Positions 20,475-29,626 of a stretch of DNA of 64,000 bases are shown piece by piece. This DNA is from Halobacteriales archaeon QH_8_64_26 (lineage in GTDB: Archaea; Halobacteriota; Halobacteria; Halobacteriales; Halococcaceae). Position numbers and translations under genes: made by a program. The notes beneath the pieces are model-generated. The model was not told the DNA's origin, ran no database searches, and saw only the letters and a program-made list of their open reading frames with translations. The stretch lies in contig PXRA01000076.1 of assembly GCA_003021725.1 (NCBI GenBank), positions 52,749 to 116,748 of the forward strand, in the 5' to 3' direction. The first letter of the stretch is position 1, and each line of letters opens with the position of its first letter.

Positions 20475-23198
20475 ATGAGTTCGGACTCGGACCGGTCGGA
20501 TCGATCGGACCGATCGGAGCGCTCCAACGCCGAGCGCCGAGACGCCGAGCGAGCGGAAAGTAAGGCGGGGATGACCGATCGAACCGCCGTCCGGGACGCC
20601 CTCGAAGCGGCGCTCGAGGACGCAGCCATCGATGACCCGACCGGCGAACCGAACGGGGACGGATCGGCCGAGAAAGAACCGATGGAAGACGAACCAGCCA
20701 CCGACGACTCGGCCGGGAACGAACCAGCTACGGACGACTCGACTGCAGAGGGATCGACCGAGGGCGAACCGGCTCCGTGGAGGGGGGTCGGCGGGTCGGG
20801 CCCTGATCGATCGACGCTCGATCGCGTGGCGATCAGGCGGTTCACTGCGGGCGTTCTCGACGCCTACGGCGGTGAGATAGACCGGGAGACGAACGGGCGC
20901 TGGTCGGTGGTACTGCCCGAGGCGCTGGCCGCGGAACTGGGCTACGAGCACGCGACGTTCGTCTTCGATCCTGCCGAGCGGGCGGTCGGCAGCGAGGAGG
21001 TCGTCGTCGCGCCGGGAACGCGGGCGTTCACTGCGCTGTGTGCACTCGCCGACAGCTCGGCACCAGAAAGCGGGTCGCCCTCGTCGGTGGCCCCGACAGC
21101 ACCCTCCGACTCAGTGCTGACGCGGAAAGAGGGTGCTGCTCGAGTCGACGATCGGGCCGGACGAGACAGGGAGATGGCGGGCGGGGTGGCGAGTGGGGTT
21201 GGGCGACTCCGCTTAGGGAGTGACGTACTCCAGTTACACGTACCGCCGATCCTCGAGGGCGGGGCCTTCGAGACGACGATCGAGGACTTTTCGCCCCGGG
21301 GCGAGGAACGAGCACTGGCCTTTCAGTTCCGCGCGCAGTTCCTCTCGGTTCGTTCCTACCAGCGCGAGGAGACGCATACGATCGCCGTCGACCCGGCGAC
21401 GCGAAGCGTCCTGCCCGTGCTCGCCGCGCGATTGAACGCTCACCTGCCGCGACTGCTCGATCCGAGCGCGGCGGGACGCGGTAGCGAGGATAGGCGGAAG
21501 AACCAGGCGATGGGGAGCCGTGAGGCCGAGGAAGCCTTCGACCGCGAGACCGTCCGCAGTGCCTACTCCGCGGCGAAGCGGGGAGTGACCGAGGCCGTGG
21601 AACCGACCGCCGAGACCCTCCGTGAGAAAGAGGGAGCCGCCATCGAAGAACGGATCGAGGAGATCGGCGAGTACTACGATCGCCGACGAGCGGAACTCGA
21701 CGAGCAGGTAGCGTCGAAGCGCGAAGCGATCGAGGAGTTCTCGGAGAAATACGACCGCGCGGCGGGCGACGAGACGCGTCTCCGTTACCTCAGGGAACAG
21801 CGCGAAGCCGAGGACGACCTCGCGACGCTCACCGGAGACGTCGAGGAGCGAAAGGAACAACTGCGGGACGAAGAACGCGACCGGATCGACGAAGCGATCG
21901 AGCGCCATCGAGTCGACGTCGAGGTCGATCTCGCGAGCGTCACCGCACTGACCTACGAGCGGGGGATCCTTTCGTTGGCGGTGACCGACGGGGAGACGAC
22001 CGCTCGCGTGAGCGTCTCGTACGTTCCGGCAACCGAGGAGTTCTTCGGGCTCGATTGTGCGTCCTGTGGGACCGACCCGCTCGCCGAGGACGCGAGCGCC
22101 GACCAGCCCCAGCCCGCGGCCGTCAACCGTCCAGGGCTCTGTATCGGCGGCCACCTCGTCTGCGGGGACTGTGCGCTGCGCTGTCGAACCTGTAGCGAGA
22201 CCCGCTGTTCGTCCTGTTTCGACGCTGCTGGAGCCGGGACGGAAACGAACCTATCCGAATCGGAGCCGACGTCGGGATCGGCGGGGAAAGGAAGCACCGA
22301 GCCCGGAGAGGAGGCGAGCGCCGGGATCGATGTCGAACCCTTCGAGGCGTGTTGGTTGTGTCGCGACCCCGTCTGTGCGGACTGTCTCGCCTCGTGTGAG
22401 GTCTGTGGCGAGAGAGTCTGTGCGACCCATCGAGCCGAGTGTAGCACCTGTGGCGCGGTGGCCTGTCTCGCCTGTAGCGAGCCCTGCGCGGCGGGCGGGG
22501 AGTTTCACTGTGACACCCATCTCACGGCCCCGGACGCTGTCGAGGGGAGAAACGAGAGCGGCGGCAGCGACGAAGCCCTCTACTGTGAGGCTCATGTCGC
22601 GTCCTGTGGGGAGTGTGGGGATCGGCGGGCGATCGGCACGATGTCGTTTTGCGGGGCGTGTTCCGAAGCGCTCTGTGAGGCCCACCGGCGGGAGTGTTGG
22701 GTCTGTGGCGAAACTCGGTGTGGCGAGCATGCGATCGCCTGCGAGCACTGCGAGGACGAAGGGGATGAAGCAGGGGACACCGAGTCGGTCACGATCGGGG
22801 CCTTCTGTTCGGCACACGCCGAGGCCTGTCGGGGCGGCGGCGAGGTCGTCTGTGGGGATCACTCCCAGCCGGGCGTGATCGTCGACGGCCCGGTCTGTGC
22901 GGATCATCGCTCGGCCTGTGAACTCTGTGCGGTCCGGTACGCCGAGGTGGGCTTCGAGGACGGTCGGTGTCCGGCATGCAGGACCCTGGATAGCGAGACG
23001 CCCGCCGAACCGCCCGTCGCGGCGATCGCCGAGGAGTTTTCGACGACCAGGATCGGTACGACGCCGACCCACGCCGTGATCCAGGGCAAACGGCGGCTCC
23101 GACGCGACGAGATAATCGTCGTCGACAGGCAAAGCGGCGAGGAGGTCCGCCGATCGAAGGCCGACTTCTTCGGCAAACTCTCGGGGGACCTCCCATGA
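20475..23198 (+). CDS. Cys-rich multi-zinc-knuckle protein with central coiled coil
   Basis: 907 aa; coiled-coil segment followed by many CxxC/CxxH pairs (CASCGTD, CWLCRDPVCADCLASCEVCGERVCATH, CGACSEALCEAHRRECWVCGETRCGEH); ATGA overlap with neighbours. Confidence 0.85.
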   Translation: MSSDSDRSDRSDRSERSNAERRDAERAESKAGMTDRTAVRDALEAALEDAAIDDPTGEPNGDGSAEKEPMEDEPATDDSAGNEPATDDSTAEGSTEGEPAPWRGVGGSGPDRSTLDRVAIRRFTAGVLDAYGGEIDRETNGRWSVVLPEALAAELGYEHATFVFDPAERAVGSEEVVVAPGTRAFTALCALADSSAPESGSPSSVAPTAPSDSVLTRKEGAARVDDRAGRDREMAGGVASGVGRLRLGSDVLQLHVPPILEGGAFETTIEDFSPRGEERALAFQFRAQFLSVRSYQREETHTIAVDPATRSVLPVLAARLNAHLPRLLDPSAAGRGSEDRRKNQAMGSREAEEAFDRETVRSAYSAAKRGVTEAVEPTAETLREKEGAAIEERIEEIGEYYDRRRAELDEQVASKREAIEEFSEKYDRAAGDETRLRYLREQREAEDDLATLTGDVEERKEQLRDEERDRIDEAIERHRVDVEVDLASVTALTYERGILSLAVTDGETTARVSVSYVPATEEFFGLDCASCGTDPLAEDASADQPQPAAVNRPGLCIGGHLVCGDCALRCRTCSETRCSSCFDAAGAGTETNLSESEPTSGSAGKGSTEPGEEASAGIDVEPFEACWLCRDPVCADCLASCEVCGERVCATHRAECSTCGAVACLACSEPCAAGGEFHCDTHLTAPDAVEGRNESGGSDEALYCEAHVASCGECGDRRAIGTMSFCGACSEALCEAHRRECWVCGETRCGEHAIACEHCEDEGDEAGDTESVTIGAFCSAHAEACRGGGEVVCGDHSQPGVIVDGPVCADHRSACELCAVRYAEVGFEDGRCPACRTLDSETPAEPPVAAIAEEFSTTRIGTTPTHAVIQGKRRLRRDEIIVVDRQSGEEVRRSKADFFGKLSGDLP

Positions 23199-23971
23199 GA
23201 GCGAACACCGATCCCGATTCCGATCGCGAGGGCGACTCTGCCGATCGAGATCCGTCGCTCGCGACGCTGATCCGCGACGCGGAGGCACGCGGCGAAACCG
23301 AGGCGACGCTGATCGATCGGGTTCGTGCGAGCTACGACCGTAATATCTCCCCTCGGCGCGTCAGAGGGCTCCTCGAAGCCGAACGCGAACGCCTCGATAG
23401 CATCGATACCGGACCGATCATCGAGGACCACGCCCCCCGATACGTCGACGGCGAGGACCTCGACTGCCTCACCGACGCCGAGTTCGCCCACGTGATCGCG
23501 TATCTGGTAGGTGAGCGCGAGGGCCACGCCGAAGTCCTGGAGGGCGACGGAGAGGCCGAGGACCTCGATCCCACCGAGAAGCCAGCAGGGAGACTGGAAA
23601 CGACGGCAGGGGACTCGTCTGACGATGATCGTGCTGGAAACCACCACGACACCGAGGGCGTCGAGGTCCGCTGGCATCGTAGCGACGGCGTGGTGGTGCT
23701 CCGAGCGTTCGCCGCGGAGCCGGGCCGCCTCCTCGATGGCCAACCGGTGACGCGAGCGAACGAGCGCCGGGAGCGCGAGAGGGGGAAGAAAGCCCAAACG
23801 AGCGACTCGCTCGGGATGGCCGTCGTGACGGTAGCGGACGTCACTCCCGGCGCGGCACGGCTCGCCGTCCGACTCGGCGTGAAGATCTACGACCGGGCGG
23901 ACGTTCGCCGGTGGCTCGACGAAGCGAAACTCACCCCCGGGACGTTCGGTTCGCTGATCCAACCCGTGTAG
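23195..23971 (+). CDS. Mrr-like (restriction-endonuclease-fold) protein, catalytic motif apparently degenerate
   Basis: C-terminal GVEVRWHRSDGVVVLRAFAAEPG...SLGMAVVTVADVTPGAARLAVRLGVKIYDRADVRRWLDEAKL resembles the Mrr_cat tail; ATGA overlap with upstream gene. Confidence 0.55.
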   Translation: MRANTDPDSDREGDSADRDPSLATLIRDAEARGETEATLIDRVRASYDRNISPRRVRGLLEAERERLDSIDTGPIIEDHAPRYVDGEDLDCLTDAEFAHVIAYLVGEREGHAEVLEGDGEAEDLDPTEKPAGRLETTAGDSSDDDRAGNHHDTEGVEVRWHRSDGVVVLRAFAAEPGRLLDGQPVTRANERRERERGKKAQTSDSLGMAVVTVADVTPGAARLAVRLGVKIYDRADVRRWLDEAKLTPGTFGSLIQPV

Positions 23972-24057
23972 TCGCCGGTCGTCCGGTCGGCTTCCTTTAG
24001 GGATCGACCGGGACACACACGGTCAGATTGAAATAGGAGGCTATCGGTAGCCCACTC

Positions 24058-24204
24058 ATGGCAGCCGGAGCCGTGCTGGCGATCACAGCGCTCATCATCG
24101 TCGTACTGGTTCTCATGCTCTTCGCGGCGATGCGATTGGTTCCCTCCACGCTCGGCGGGGACTCGGAGGAAGAGGCCGAGGGCAACAACCCGAACGAGAC
24201 CTGA
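24058..24204 (+). CDS. Small single-TM protein (48 aa)
   Basis: MAAGAVLAITALIIVVLVLMLFAAMRLVPSTLGGDSEEEAEGNNPNET; below the ORF-track length cutoff. Confidence 0.6.
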   Translation: MAAGAVLAITALIIVVLVLMLFAAMRLVPSTLGGDSEEEAEGNNPNET

Positions 24205-24370
24205 GCGGGCAGTCACGCTTGATTCCGAGCGATGACCGTCGATCGTCGGCCGGCGTTCGACCGATCGGCCCACACGTCGAGACGGTTTCCCTGGACCCGA
24301 TCGGTCGGGTCGGATTGTCGTCCGCTACCGCCCCAGTGGCTTTGAGCCCTCGACGCGATAGCACCCGGCG

Positions 24371-24988
24371 ATGGAACAGGCTTTGCGAGCCGGTATGGCG
24401 ATCTACAACGCTGGGGAGTTCCACGCCGCCCACGACGCCTGGGAGGCACCCTGGCTCGATCGTGATCGTGGAACGGACGACGAACGGCTGTTACACGGGC
24501 TCATCCAGTTCACCGCCGCGATCCACCACGCTACCGAGGGGAACCCGGAGGGGGCGAGGGGCCTGGCCGCGAGCGCCCGCGAGTACCTCGACGGACTGGA
24601 GGGTTACCGCGGGGTGAACGTCGGGGACGCGAGAGGATACCTCGAAAGCCTTCTAGCGGACCCGACCGGTATCGGGCCTGCCGACGCGCCGGAACTGACC
24701 ATCGAGGGAGTTCCGCCCTCGCTCGATACGGCCGCCTTCGAGGTCGGCGCGATCGCCGCGCACGTGTTAGCCGAGGAGTACGGCTACGGGGAGAAAGTCA
24801 TTGAAACTGCCATCGAGTACGCCCGTCGGGACCTGGCGGACGGGGAGGAAACGAGTCCGTTCGTGACGCTCGTGCTCGACTTCGCAAGGGAAGAGGATCA
24901 TCGGGCGGTCGTCGCGCAGCGACTCGGAGAACACGTCGAGCGCCGCGAGGCCCGCGAGGCCGATCTGGAAGGGTTGTTCGAACCCTAA
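24371..24988 (+). CDS. DUF309-like protein
   Basis: MEQALRAGMAIYNAGEFHAAHDAWEAPW...LLHGLIQFTAAIHHA. Confidence 0.75.
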   Translation: MEQALRAGMAIYNAGEFHAAHDAWEAPWLDRDRGTDDERLLHGLIQFTAAIHHATEGNPEGARGLAASAREYLDGLEGYRGVNVGDARGYLESLLADPTGIGPADAPELTIEGVPPSLDTAAFEVGAIAAHVLAEEYGYGEKVIETAIEYARRDLADGEETSPFVTLVLDFAREEDHRAVVAQRLGEHVERREAREADLEGLFEP

Positions 24989-25076
24989 CTGGTGTCGGCG
25001 GGACGAGGAGAAGACAACGGCGAGGAACGCCGGCAGGCCGACGAGCGAACGACAGAAGCGGTACGGTCTCGGGGCC

Positions 25077-25829
25077 TCAGTCCTCGGCGTCGTACTCCGC
25101 GGAGTTGTCCTGAGGGTCGTAGCCCAGCACCTCGCGGGCGCGATCGATCGAGTAGTACTTCCGGTCGTTATCCGAGATCCCATAGACGATCTCGTAGCCG
25201 TAGTCGGCTTGCAGGGACCGGTCGAAGAGGTGTGCACAGTCCCGATAGGAGAGCCACATCGCCTGTCCGCGCTCGTAGTCCCTCGGTGGACGTTCTTTGG
25301 TCAGGTTGCCGATCCGCAGACAGACCGCGGGCAGGCCGTAGGTGTCGTAGTAATATCGTGCGAGGAGTTCGCCGGTCGCCTTCGATACTCCATAGAAGTT
25401 ACCCGGTCGGGGGAGTTCGGTGCCGTCGAGTCGGTAGGCGTCGTGGGAGCGATAGATCGTCGGAACGCGATCGTCGGTCTCGTAGCCCCCGACCGCGTGG
25501 TTCGAGGAAGCGAGGACGATTTTCCCTACTCCCTCTTCGGCCGCGGCGTCGAGAACGGTCTCGGTGCCGTCGATGTTGTTCGCAAGCACGCTGTCCCAGG
25601 AGGCGTCGGGCCGGGGATCGCCCGCGAGGTGGACCACCGCACTCGCGCCCGCGACGGCGTCCCGGACGGCCTCGGCGTCGGTGACGTCGGCGAGGACGTA
25701 CTCGTGGGAGTAGTCCTTTTCCGGCGGGTCGCGATCGAGCAGTCGCCACCGGTAGCTATCGCCGAGGTGATCGAGGATCGCCTCGGCGACGCGTCCTGCC
25801 GCCCCCGTGAGTAACACCGGGCCGTCCAT
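25077..25829 (-). CDS. azf: NAD-dependent SDR, probable archaeal glucose-6-phosphate dehydrogenase (Azf-like)
   Basis: MDGPVLLTGAAGRVAEAILDHLGDSYRWRLLDRDPP..., ASSNHAVGGYE, YGVSKATGE. Confidence 0.65.
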   Translation of the reverse strand: MDGPVLLTGAAGRVAEAILDHLGDSYRWRLLDRDPPEKDYSHEYVLADVTDAEAVRDAVAGASAVVHLAGDPRPDASWDSVLANNIDGTETVLDAAAEEGVGKIVLASSNHAVGGYETDDRVPTIYRSHDAYRLDGTELPRPGNFYGVSKATGELLARYYYDTYGLPAVCLRIGNLTKERPPRDYERGQAMWLSYRDCAHLFDRSLQADYGYEIVYGISDNDRKYYSIDRAREVLGYDPQDNSAEYDAED

Positions 25830-25903
25830 TCGAGTAGGGGTCGATCCAGCGCCAGTAAGTAAGATGCGGTTCGACGTCGCTCGATTAGTTAGTCAGCGAC
25901 CGA

Positions 25904-26515
25904 TCAGCCGGCGAGGCGGGCGAACGCGAGCGTCCCACTGATATTGTCGACGTAGATGTCGACCACGTCGCCCTCGCTCGCGCCGGGCACGAAGATGGTG
26001 TACTCCCCGCGCTCGGCGACGCCGTCGCCCTTCCGGCCGGTGCCGGTGATCTCGACCTGGTAGTTCCCGCCCTCCTCGATGGTCGGCCGGTCGGTCTGTT
26101 GGGTCGAGCCGGTGCGCTTGGTGACCGGTCGGAAGGCCCCACAGGCATCACACCGGAGCATCAGCGTCCGGTCTTCCATCACGAGCCGGGTGTCGGGCAG
26201 CCCACACTCCGAGCAGACCACGAACTCCTGGACGTAGCTGTCGATCGCCCCGTTGAACTCCGAAGCCGAAAAGGAGCCGTTGTACCGCGAGCGTCCGGCG
26301 TCGTACTGGCCGTTGGTGCCGAGTTCGCGCTGGATCGCCCGGTGGAGGTGTTCGGGGTCCCGCGAGAGGGCATCGGCGATCGCGCCGAGATTGGTGAGTC
26401 TGGTGAACGCGCCGTCCTTCTGGGCCGTCGGCTCGGGGACGTCGAGGCGCTCCTCGCTGCCGGTGTAATCCGGTACGTCCTCTAAGGCTCGGTCGAGGCT
26501 CGCGTCGTAATCCAT
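25904..26515 (-). CDS. Translation initiation factor aIF2 subunit beta with C-terminal TRAM domain
   Basis: CSECGLPDTRLVMEDRTLMLRCDACGAFRPV zinc ribbon plus TRAM-like YQVEITGTGRKGDGVAERGEYTIFVPGASEGDVVDI. Confidence 0.9.
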   Translation of the reverse strand: MDYDASLDRALEDVPDYTGSEERLDVPEPTAQKDGAFTRLTNLGAIADALSRDPEHLHRAIQRELGTNGQYDAGRSRYNGSFSASEFNGAIDSYVQEFVVCSECGLPDTRLVMEDRTLMLRCDACGAFRPVTKRTGSTQQTDRPTIEEGGNYQVEITGTGRKGDGVAERGEYTIFVPGASEGDVVDIYVDNISGTLAFARLAG

Positions 26516-26655
26516 GCCCAGTGCTAGGAAGCGGGAGTTGAAATCGATTCCGTGAGAGACCGGCTCACGACGAGCGGGGCGAACGAGCGAGTAGCCGGGG
26601 AGCCGGGAGGACGGGGAGTCGAAGGCGTTTACCGGTCCGGGAGCGGCCGAGGGGT

Positions 26656-26988
26656 ATGGACCCGAGTGCCCGCGAGGAAGCCTGTTTCGAGGCCGGCATC
26701 AAGTTCGGCGCGCTCTATCACCAGTTCGCCGGCACGCCCGTCTCGCCCGCCAGTGCCACCAGTCTCGAATGCGCCATCGAGGAGGCGATCGCGAACCAGC
26801 CCCACTGTGAGTCCGTCGCGGTCGATATCGATCCCGAGGAACTGGGGACGACACACGGCTACACCGAACTGACAGGCAAGCACATGACCGTCGAGATCGC
26901 CATCGAATACGAGGGTCAGGAGGTCGTCGCGCGGATGGCGATGGAGGAGGGCTACCCGCGAATGGCGGTCGAGTCGGTTTCCGAATGA
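26656..26988 (+). CDS. mptD: Dihydroneopterin aldolase MptD-like (DUF372)
   Basis: CFEAGIKFGALYHQFAGTPVSPASATSLECAIEEAI. Confidence 0.75.
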   Translation: MDPSAREEACFEAGIKFGALYHQFAGTPVSPASATSLECAIEEAIANQPHCESVAVDIDPEELGTTHGYTELTGKHMTVEIAIEYEGQEVVARMAMEEGYPRMAVESVSE

Positions 26989-27048
26989 GGTCGGTCAGCC
27001 CTCGAAGCCGAAACCAGGGAGGTACCACAGCCCCCGGGCGGGGACGAA

Positions 27049-27345
27049 CTACTCCCCGTCGAGCGGGTCGCCCTGCCGAGAAACGTTCGTCGCGGGCAGG
27101 CCCGCACGGTCGGCGTGCTCGTAGATCGCCTCCTCGCTTTCGGCGCGGTAGTGACAGAAGGTGCCAGTCACCTGGCCCGCGTCGTCTTCCAGGACCTCCG
27201 AGCCGACCCACTCGATGTCGGTGCCCTCCTCGCGGAGTTCTTCGAGGGCCGCCCCGGAGGCGTCGGTCGCCCCGTCGAGTTGCTCGTAGGTGATCGGATC
27301 GTCCAGTTCGCGCATTATCAGGAAGTCGGCGGTGTCGTTCGTCAT
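27049..27345 (-). CDS. DUF4242-like small protein
   Basis: MTNDTADFLIMRELDDPITYEQLDGATDASGAALEEL... Confidence 0.6.
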   Translation of the reverse strand: MTNDTADFLIMRELDDPITYEQLDGATDASGAALEELREEGTDIEWVGSEVLEDDAGQVTGTFCHYRAESEEAIYEHADRAGLPATNVSRQGDPLDGE

Positions 27346-27459
27346 TATTTGGAATCGTCCCCGATGCGGTCGATCGGTAGACGGGCCTCCCATACACTTC
27401 TTCGATGTCCCACTTCGTTCTTCGACGTCTCACCTCTTTGTCGCCCATTGCATTCCGAG

Positions 27460-27807
27460 CTACTTCCAGGGGTTCGAGACGAGATCGGCCTGTACCGTCG
27501 CTCCGACCTCCAGCACACAGGCCGAGTGCGGGAGGGCGACACATAACAGTACGTAACCCGCCTCGCGGTGGCGTTCTTTCAGCGCTCTGGGTGGCCGCCG
27601 GTGATCGAGGTCGCCTTCGATCAGCCGCGCGGTACAGGTCCCACAGGCACCGGTCACACAACCGAACGGCAATCCGAGGCCAGCCTCCTCGGCCGCTTCG
27701 AGTGCCGTCTTTCCGGCCGGAACATCGATCCGTTCGGTCGGTCCCTCACGGAATCGCAACTCGACGGAGTAGGTCTCGGCCGTATCATCGGAGTCGTCTC
27801 GCGTCAC
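27460..27807 (-). CDS. 2Fe-2S ferredoxin
   Basis: GLPFGCVTGACGTCTARLIEGD with downstream YVLLC; GTG start 27807. Confidence 0.88.
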   Translation of the reverse strand: MTRDDSDDTAETYSVELRFREGPTERIDVPAGKTALEAAEEAGLGLPFGCVTGACGTCTARLIEGDLDHRRPPRALKERHREAGYVLLCVALPHSACVLEVGATVQADLVSNPWK

Positions 27808-29243
27808 TGTCGTCTCGTCGGTTCGCTGTTGATCATCGAATTTCGGTCGTCGTTGATCGATCGCGGTGAACCCCGTCCCTGGGGATTACTGCCAGACGTC
27901 GCTCGTGCAGTCGCCGTCGGGCCAGCGGATCTCGTGGGCGCGTGCCGGTCCCTCCGGGAGGTCACCGAAGTCGACGCCTTGAGCATGACCGAGCCTTTCC
28001 TGCCTTCCTCGGGGTAGAATTGGTTGTCCCAAGAGGAGAACAGCGAGGTGGTCCAGTAGAGCCGTTCGCCGTCTAAGGAGAGCTGGAGCATCTGTGGCCC
28101 GCCCAGCACCTCGCGTTCGCCCTCGATGGGATGGGAGGGCCCGAAGTGCCCGCCGGCCCAGAGCTGGTCGACGAGTCGAGGGTTCGAGGGATCGGAGATG
28201 TCGTACATCCGGACGTCGCCATGGCCCCAGTTGCCGAAGAAGAGATACCGATCGTCCATCGAAATCAGCAGATCGGTGATGAGTCCCGGCATGGGCATGT
28301 CCCAATCCTCGTGCTCGCGGGGCGAAACGTCGATCGTCGTCTCGGCCCGATACTCGCCGCCGGACTCATAGAAGTGGATGACGTTCGAGGAGAGCGTCGC
28401 GCCGACGTAGCCGTGTGTCGATTCAGGGGTGTGCAGAAAGCGCACTTCGAGGGGGATCTGGCCTTCCTCGCCGAGATCGATCGTCTGATCGACGGTACGA
28501 TCTTCCCAGTCCCAGATGTGGAGCTGGCGGCCGTATCTCCCTTCTTCGACGTCCTCAAGGTCGAAACCGGGGTAGTAGGTCTTCGGCGCGGCCCATTCGC
28601 TCGAGATCATCGCGTTCCGACGGGGCTGATACCAGAAGTCGTAGTTCATCTCGATTTCTCCCGGTGGTTCCCACCGACCGTCGATCTCGAAGTCCTCGTC
28701 CAGCGCGAGAAAGCCCCCGGGGAGATCCCCATCCGCATCGCCGAGCATGCTGATGACGATCTCGCCGTCGGGGATACAGTGGACGGTATGGGGCGCGGAG
28801 AGGTCGTACTCGAAGACCTCCTCGGGTTCGATCACCTTCTCGATCTCCGGACTTCTGCGATCCGCGGTGTCGATCACGTGGATGCGCGAGGACCGCTGGC
28901 CGGGGACGATCAGGTGCCGGCGGGCGAGGCCCTCTACGTGACACGAGGACGAACAGGCGTTCCAGCCGAAGTGATGCAACTCGTCGCCGCGGTTGGGCAT
29001 CGGTACCCGGTCGATCACCTCCGCGTAGGTCTCCGAATCGGGATCGACGTCGACGACGCCTAGGAAGTCGGGCGCGTCGATGTCCGTGCCGACGTACAGT
29101 CCCATGACGTAGGCTACTTCCTCGGGGTCCGACTGTTCGATCGCGGCCTGTGGAGTCGTGTAGCCGGGTCCGCTCTCCTCCATCCGCTCCTGGTCGCTGT
29201 CGACGTGTCCGGATGGATCGCTGCCCGAGTGCGCGTCGCTCAT
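27804..29243 (-). CDS. Selenium-binding protein (SBP56)/methanethiol oxidase-like, C-terminus frameshifted
   Basis: [35 protein letters not shown]; expected tail [25 protein letters not shown] lies in another frame ending about 27886. Confidence 0.85.
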   Translation of the reverse strand: MSDAHSGSDPSGHVDSDQERMEESGPGYTTPQAAIEQSDPEEVAYVMGLYVGTDIDAPDFLGVVDVDPDSETYAEVIDRVPMPNRGDELHHFGWNACSSSCHVEGLARRHLIVPGQRSSRIHVIDTADRRSPEIEKVIEPEEVFEYDLSAPHTVHCIPDGEIVISMLGDADGDLPGGFLALDEDFEIDGRWEPPGEIEMNYDFWYQPRRNAMISSEWAAPKTYYPGFDLEDVEEGRYGRQLHIWDWEDRTVDQTIDLGEEGQIPLEVRFLHTPESTHGYVGATLSSNVIHFYESGGEYRAETTIDVSPREHEDWDMPMPGLITDLLISMDDRYLFFGNWGHGDVRMYDISDPSNPRLVDQLWAGGHFGPSHPIEGEREVLGGPQMLQLSLDGERLYWTTSLFSSWDNQFYPEEGRKGSVMLKASTSVTSRRDRHAPTRSAGPTATARATSGSNPQGRGSPRSINDDRNSMINSEPTRRQ

Positions 29244-29626
29244 GGAGGAAGTATGTCATCCCCCGGGGAATCCGATCCGGTTACGGCAGTTCTCGCCTGT
29301 GAGTGTGACGGGCGGCCACTGCCGGGAGGAGTCGACAGCTCGGATCGGGAGATCGAACTTCCGACCGTCGAACTGGCCTCTCTCGTCGTGTATCGTCGTC
29401 TGTCGACTGTTGCCATCTGAAACTCACTGTCGTCTCCCGACGGTTCGGCGGTGCCGGCTCGCGTACGAAATAGCAGCATCTTTGTCCGGAAGCTCTAATA
29501 GAAGGCGGTCCACCTTTATTGCGGAGAGGGGAAACCGACGAGATTGCCGTCGTGGCCTCGGCTGCGGGCTAATTTCACTTTCACGTTCGGGCATGGATTT
29601 ATCCGGTCGCCGGCCGAGACGTCGGT

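Noticed and set aside
20478-20530. Short tandem pattern (gatcgatcggaccgatcgg) that could suggest a repeat array
   Set aside because: Low-complexity coding repeat (RSDRSDRSDRSERS) at the N-terminus of the Cys-rich protein; no CRISPR-like spacers
22251-23288. 345-aa minus-strand ORF opposite the Cys-rich gene
   Set aside because: Antisense to a Cys-rich coding sequence, Arg/Thr-biased, no recognisable motif
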